64,000 nucleotides of DNA from NCBI RefSeq assembly GCF_000340215.1, contig NW_006921538.1, positions 4,414,320-4,478,319 on the forward strand, read 5' to 3'. Below, one piece after another: positions 58,441 through 64,000 of the stretch (its first letter is position 1; the number at the start of each line of letters is the position of its first letter). Below the pieces are notes generated by a model. It worked only from the letters and a program-made list of their open reading frames with translations, was not told the DNA's origin and ran no database searches. Origin of the DNA: Pseudocercospora fijiensis CIRAD86. Lineage: Eukaryota; Ascomycota; Dothideomycetes; Mycosphaerellales; Mycosphaerellaceae. The position numbers were made by a program, and so were the translations under genes.

Positions 58441-61400
58441 GGAAGAAGTTAAAAAGGATATAAACGGGAATCTTATATATACCGATATAGTCCTTAAAAA
58501 TAACGTCGGAACTTCTACTCTTATCGACGAAGGATGCTAGTATTACGCTACAATTAATGCGGGCCTAGCTAAAGGCCTCGGACTTAGCTATATTAGCCGT
58601 AAGTCCCGAGAAGTAAAAGGAGCGTCTACGGCAATATAAGACGCGAAAATTATAGGAGTCGTCGCCTTCTAGATAGAAATTAACGGATTCTAACAAACAG
58701 TATACGCTTACGTCGTACCGGGATTAGCTTTTCCCCTTATCCTAGGGAACCTATAGAAGGTATATAATAAGGTCTAGACCGCGCCTAAAAAACGACGGTA
58801 CTACTACGGGAGGGCTCGGTATTAGATTAAAGAAGGGCGCTATTACCGCGAGGTCGATACGAATAGGAACATCGCTACGATTAACGCCGCAAGAAGCCTA
58901 CTTGCCGCGACAATTGCCGAGGACATTAAAAAGGCCCTAAAGACGAAGGAATACCCGACGATCGAGAAGCTAAAGAAGAAGCTACCCCCGGAGGTTCGCG
59001 ACATAGCCGCGCTGTTTTATTAAAGGGAAGCCGATAAGTTAGCGCCCTATCGCCCTAGCATCGACTATACGATAGAACTCTAGGAGAAACTAGACGGATC
59101 CTAGCCTTAACTCCCTTAGGGTCCGCTCTATAGTATATCGAAATAAGAACTCTTAGTCTTGCGGAAGTCGCTAGACGAGCTCCTAAAGAAGGGGTTTATA
59201 AGACTAGCGAACTCCGAAGCGGCGGCGCCTATACTATTTATTAAGAAGCCCGGGGGAGGACTGCGGTTCTACTGCGACTATAGGGCGCTTAACGCTCTAA
59301 CGAAGTAAGACAGATACCCCCTCCTACTAATCCCGGACACTATAAGGAACCTAACGGAGGCCTAGTAGTTAACTAAGGTTAACGTAGTCTCGGCCTTTTA
59401 TAAGATTAGAATAGCAAAAGGACACGAGTATAAGACGGCCTTCCGGACGAGGCTAGGCTCGTTCGAATAGCTAGTGTGCCTATTTAGTTTGTCCGGAGCC
59501 CCGGCTACATTTTAACGGTATATTAATACTCTCCTATAAGAGTATCTAGACGACTTCGCGTCGGCGTATATAGACGACGTAGTTATCTACTCGAGCGGGT
59601 CGAGGGAAGACTATTTCCGTAAGGTAAGAGCGGTACTTAAGAAGCTTTAGGACGGAGGCCTTTACCTCGATATTAAAAAGAGCGAATTCGCCTAGAAAAA
59701 GATTAAGTACCTAGGGTTTATCGTCTACGCCGACGGAGGAGGAGTGTTAGCCGACCCCGAAAAGGTAGAAGCCGTACGAAAATAGGTAGTACCTAAGACC
59801 TAAAAGGAAGTTCGTCGTTTCTTAGGATTTACGAACTACTACCGCATGTTCGTACCGAACTATTCTAAGATCTCCGCGCTATTAACTACGCTTACTAGCA
59901 AGGGAACCCCGTTCGCCTAGGGAGGAGAATAGGACAAAGCGTTCGAGACGCTAAAGGACAAATTCTACCGCGCCCCGGTACTTACCTAGTAGGACCCGTC
60001 CCTCCCTACCTTCCTTAAGACGGATTATAGCGGGTTCGCGATTAGGGGCGCCCTTATCTAAGAAAAGGCGGGAATCCGCCGACCGGTAGGCTTCTTTTCG
60101 AAGAAACTAAATAAGGCGGAGATTAACTACGATATCTACGATAAGGAAATACTCGCAGTTGTATCTAGTATTAAGTTTTAGGACTCCGAGCTAAAATTAT
60201 ATAGCCCTTTTACGATTTAGACGGACTACAAGAACCTAGAATACTTTATAGTAAAGCGCTAGCTGTCTAAAAGACAGATCCGATAGTAGGAAGAACTAGC
60301 GAAGCACTAGTTTACCCTAGTCTACCGGCTAGGAATCGAAGCTATCCTACCGGATACCTTATCGAGGAGAGAACAAGATACATTAGGCTAAGACGACAAG
60401 CTTTCGAGGTTCCGGAGATTCTTAGAACTAGACCTCTCTCTAAACTAGCCGGAAAACGTCTAGATTTCTAGTGCTACTATCCGTAGCTTCCCGCGTATAA
60501 CGAAGGCGACCCCGTTATCCCTACTCGTAAACGAAACGGAGCCCGCGTAGCCTTCGCCGGAAAGCGCTAAACTATTCTAGGACCTAGAGATAAACGATAT
60601 ATAGAAGAGCATTGTCGAGAAAGATACGGTATACTAGACGGTAGTACGAAAAATCCGTAAGGGAGGCAGAATATTACAACCGGAAATGAAAGCAAAAATT
60701 CAGATCGGGGATTGTATAATAGACCCTAAGGGGTTCCTTCGCTACCGCGGCAAGCTCTAGGTTCTAGGAGCCCTAGCGACGACGGAAACCGAATATAAAG
60801 ACATAGGGGCCGAGGAACTATAGTAGGATATACTACGTACGAAGATTATTTAGTCGATCTACGACTCGCCGCTCTATAGCTACCCCGGCCGGGATTCTAC
60901 TGCTTCTATACTAGGTCGCGACTTTTACTAGCCGCTATAGTCGAAGTAGGTATAGCAATTCCTACGGAACTATAACTATTATAGACGCAATAAGGTATAG
61001 AGGGAACACAAACACGGCCTCCTAAAACCCCTACCGGTACCCGACTATTTCTTCTAGGAAATCTCGATAGACTTTATAACTAACCTACCGGAGTTAGATA
61101 GGAACCGGTATCTATAGGTAATTAAAGACCGCCTAAGCAAATAGATCGCCCTTATCGGTACTCCCTCTATAAAAGTAGAGGAATGCGCGGTTTTGTTCCT
61201 AAAATACTAGGTTAGGTATTACGGACTTCCTCGTACTATTACTAGCGATAGAGGTACGAATTAGACGAGCACTTTCTAGAGGGAGATATATCGACTACTC
61301 GGCGTAAAGTAGAGGTTAAGCTCCGCTTACTACCTATAAACCGACGGAGGTCCGGAGCGCGCAAACTAAGACGTATAAGCTTACCTACGGAACTATATTA

Positions 61401-62176
61401 ACTAGATATAGTCCGATTAGAACTAATAGCTTCCTACGGTAGAACTAGCGTTCAACGGGAGACACTAAGTAGGGTTAGGAATAAGCTCTTTCTTCGCGAC
61501 TTACGGTTACGAATCTACCTCCCCCGTTGCGTTAGAGGAGGACCTAGCTATCGACAAACGGCTAACTACGGCGAAACGGGCGGAGGAGTTCGTAAACAAG
61601 ATTAAGCAGATTTTAGATCTATACTAAGTACAGATAGCGGAAGCTATATAGAAACAAGAGGATAACGCGAACAAGACTAGAACTCTAGCGCCGGTATATC
61701 GTATCGGAGACAAGGTCTAGCTCGACCTAAGGAATTACTAGACCGGTAGACTAAAGAAGAGCCTCGACTCGAAGTACGCTAAGTATATAGTAGAAGAGGT
61801 ATTAACGCCTGTCTTAGTACGACTCTCGGGGATACCTAGTAATATTTACCCGGTATTCTATACCGACCTTCTAAGACTTGCAAGCCGGGACCCCCTTCTA
61901 GGGCAGGTAACCGACGACGAACAGCCGGACCCTATCTTAATCGAGACGTATAAAAAGTAGCAGGTCGAAGAAATCCTATACGCCCGAAAAAAGAAGCGGG
62001 GCCGAGGGCGAGAAGCACTCGTAAAATAGAGCGGGTACTATAAACCTACGTAGGAACCCCTAGACTATATCGCGGATACCTCCGCGCTAGACGACTTCGA
62101 AGCGAAATATAGACAAATCGAGGAGAACGACGGGCCTCTAGGAGATTAGGAGAAGAGAGGAAAACGGAAGAAATAA
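58440..62176 (+). pseudogene. Gypsy II pol: protease, RT, RNase H, integrase, C-terminal domain
   Basis: One frame of about 1,240 codons. Protease has the catalytic Asp at 58526 (LIDEGC, family form (I/L)DSGC) and AFPLILGNLQ near 58725. RT runs about 59130-59760 with [28 protein letters not shown] and an intact YIDD at 59567-59578. RNase H near 60010-60400 has LKTDYSGFAI and [11 protein letters not shown]. Integrase has a decayed HHCC start near 60880-60990, SIDFITNLP near 61065, TSDRGTNQ near 61245 and TDGGPERANQ near 61340. The C-terminal part from about 61900 includes KKQQVEEILYARKKRGRG and may be chromodomain-like. A TAA at 62174 ends it. Confidence 0.9.
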
Positions 62177-63480
62177 CGCGGTAACCTAGAGTTTTTCCGC
62201 GGAATAACGGGTTTATAGATTCTAGGGACTTTTACTAACTTCGGGAGTTTGGATTTTCTTACTAACTTATTAGACTTAGAATTACTAGAACACTAGAGAA
62301 GGGAAACATAATTTAGAGCTAGGAAGAATTTTATTTAGGTATTTATAAGTAAGTGTCGGGTCTCCGCCCGAAATTAGAAGGTTACCTTAGGACTATAAAA
62401 AAAAATAATAATAACATATCCGAAGCTACCTAGAAACCCCTAGAAAACCTACGGAAACCTTTACTCCTCTAGCGGACCTAGACGATTATTGCCGAGATAG
62501 AGGGCGGTCGGAACGCTACTAAAAAAGAGAGGTTAGCGAGAGAAAGTCGAAGGGTAGCGAGGAACTTACGTCTAAGTCTATTAAGCTACGACATTAGCGA
62601 CGGTGTTCGTTACCTCCGAGGCGATAGCGCTAAAACAAACGGTTAGCGAGGGTTTTATCGCGGGGAACGGAGAATCTTACCTAGACAACAACCCCTACGG
62701 CTAGAGAGACTTAAGGGCTTTCTAGGCCTTAAGAACCTTAAGAAGCTCGGAGTGCTTCTCGGCGACATTAGCGCGGGTCGCGCGGGTATAGCTAGCGTAG
62801 GCTACGTAGGCTATTTAAGGACTAAATAGTTAGCGAGAGATTTAATACGGGAATCGCGATAACTTATAGTAGGGCGTAGGCAATTCTCTTACGAGCGCAA
62901 TTAGCGTAAGCCCTTAAGCTAGCGGGCTTAAGAAAGGTTAGCGGACCCCGCGATAAATCGGACAGGAACCTTATAGATTAGTCGGCGTAGTCTTCGCCGG
63001 AGTTATAGCAACTAACGCAGTAAATTCGACGAGCTATCTAGGATAAGTTAATTTTGCGAAGGGAACCGAGGAGGAAGGGGAGGGACTTGCGGTGTTAGTA
63101 GTAGTAGTAGTAGTAGAGGTATATATAAAGAAAAGAGGAAGAAGAAGAAGAAGAAGGAAATATTAATACTCCTAGAAGGCGACGCCGAAGTAAAGGTCGC
63201 GAAAGTAAAGGAAAGCGCGATTGTAAGTAAAGCGTTTAAAAGCGCAGTTACGGCGCGTTCTAGAAGGCGGTAAGTAGGTAAAAGAGCGCGGTTTAGCAGT
63301 CGCGAAGAAAGTTACAGTCGTTAAAACCCTAGGTATAGCAACCCCGACCGGAAAGTAGCGGAAACCCTAATCGCAAAGGAGGAAACTACGAGCGCGTTAC
63401 TCTAGAGAAGCTTAGATAGGTACAGATCTAACGAATAAAGTAATAGCGATAGAAACTACGGAGGGCTTTCTATCCCCGCT
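62177..63480 (+). other. Gypsy II 3' untranslated region
   Basis: No frame recognised. Contains a (TAG)n run at 63096-63116 and a purine (GAA)n run at 63131-63158. Confidence 0.6.
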
Positions 63481-63506
63481 AAGGAAGGGGAGGAGGACGG
63501 GGGTAA
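63481..63506 (+). other. Gypsy II polypurine tract
   Basis: AAGGAAGGGGAGGAGGACGG and following G residues lie directly before the 3' LTR. Confidence 0.75.
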
Positions 63507-63693
63507 TGTAAAGGGCTACGCCCTAGGTAGAAAGCGCTAGCCTTAGGCATTCGGCCTACGCGACTCTAACCTACTACTTAGCGCTTAGCGCACCGCACAA
63601 AACTATTCGGATTTACGTAGATAGACTTAGCTCTTTATCGAACCTATTAAGTCTTATATCTAGTATCTACGTACGCGTTGCTTACCCGTAACA
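63507..63693 (+). repeat. Gypsy II 3' LTR
   Basis: 187 bp, TGTAAAGGGC to CCGTAACA, with TG...CA ends intact. Direct copy of 56960-57146. Confidence 0.9.
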
Positions 63694-63698
63694 ATATA

Positions 63699-64000
63699 GA
63701 AAGTAGGACCTATACGAACAAGCCTACTACGTTAGCGCTCTTCCGAGGCTTACCTAGGACCCTAGCTTTCGACTAGCACTATAGCGAGACCCTAGCTAGT
63801 AGACGACCTAGAGAGTCTAGGTCTACGACGAGATAAACATATTGAAGTTCGAATACAACCTATATCTCCTTAAGGCCCTAGTAGAAACTAGCCTTGCTAC
63901 CCTAGTATATACTAACCTATATAGGCGGCGAGGTATTAGATTTCTCGCCTAGGAGGCTATAGATAACGTTGCGAACTAGGGAGACAACGAATATAGGCTA
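63699..64000 (+). pseudogene. LTR-A pol tail continued after gypsy II, cut by window edge
   Basis: Resumes the frame broken at 56959: DLYEQAYYVSALPRLTQDP, VYDEINILKFEYNLYLLKAL. Collinear with the reverse complement of 47321-47625. ORF2 and a 3' LTR are predicted beyond the right edge from the minus sibling. Confidence 0.75.

Larger units (their letters stand above)
56960..63693 (+). mobile_element. Gypsy II: complete Ty3/gypsy retrotransposon
   Basis: 6.73 kb with 187-bp direct LTRs, perfect ATATA target duplication, gag, full pol and a polypurine tract before the 3' LTR. Structurally complete but dead by RIP stops. It sits in the pol tail of the LTR-A plus element, so it is younger than that element. 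Confidence 0.93.
47961..64000 (+). mobile_element. LTR-A plus-strand element (5' part), itself invaded twice
   Basis: Begins with a complete 5' LTR and continues through leader, gag-protease, RT-RNase H-integrase and a C-terminal tail to the right edge. It inserted in opposite orientation into the pol tail of a sibling element at about 47960 (candidate duplication ACTAG at 47956-47960). It contains a hAT-like MITE and gypsy II. Using the minus sibling as a guide to the missing part, the intact element would be about 14 kb, large for a fungal LTR element. Confidence 0.8.

Noticed and set aside
63096..63158. Possible telomere-like repeat
   Set aside because: The units are TAG and GAA, not TTAGGG, and lie inside the 3' region of gypsy II.
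1..64000. tRNA, rRNA or intact host genes
   Set aside because: No cloverleaf with conserved T-loop, no rRNA-like stretch and no long open frame without RIP stops was found on either strand.

Overview
The window is a repeat-only stretch of a filamentous ascomycete genome (Pezizomycotina-type) that has been heavily altered by repeat-induced point mutation (RIP). CpA and TpG are rare, TpA is very common, and CpG is kept in most of the sequence. Nearly every former reading frame is broken by TAG or TAA where Gln (CAG/CAA) or Trp (TGG) codons once stood, while the frames themselves stay largely uninterrupted by indels. I see no intact host gene, no tRNA or rRNA gene and no telomere repeat. Most assignments come from reading frames through these stops, so coding features are called pseudogenes and their ends are approximate.

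Layout. 1-1.76 kb: an unrecognised minus-strand coding relic running off the left end, followed by a (CTA)n tract and a 180-bp TA-flanked MITE. 2.43-11.13 kb: an LTR retroelement ('LTR-A' family) whose 5' LTR is split by a Tad1/I-like LINE (LINE A). Its interior holds a leader, a pol C-terminal scrap and the first third of an extra ORF ('ORF2'). 11.2-22.66 kb: a RecQ-like superfamily 2 helicase relic, split by a second LINE (LINE B) with a 16-bp target duplication. 22.9-25.2 kb: an unrecognised plus-strand relic. 25.2-33.65 kb: a complete non-autonomous LTR element ('LTR-B') with gag, a pol deletion and a long ORF2.

34.9-64.0 kb is one nested structure. A minus-strand LTR-A element (3' LTR at 34930-35288) was invaded by Ty3/gypsy element I (38193-45318) and, at about 47960, by a plus-strand LTR-A sibling that starts at 47961 and runs off the right end. 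The plus-strand sibling was itself invaded by a small hAT-like MITE (49092-49484) and by Ty3/gypsy element II (56960-63693, with ATATA target duplications). The two LTR-A copies lie head to head, and each serves as the empty-site reference for part of the other.

How the parts fit. LTR-A elements look autonomous (gag, protease, RT, RNase H, integrase) but, judged by joining the two copies, are about 14 kb long because they carry a second large ORF after integrase. A related ORF2 occurs in LTR-B, which lacks RT and integrase but has a similar primer-binding site, so LTR-B may have depended on LTR-A-type machinery. A roughly 25-bp palindrome recurs around the ORFs of these elements, and a 63-83-bp foldback recurs four times. 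The shared ORF2 and the ORF-bracketing palindrome are the least explained features here.
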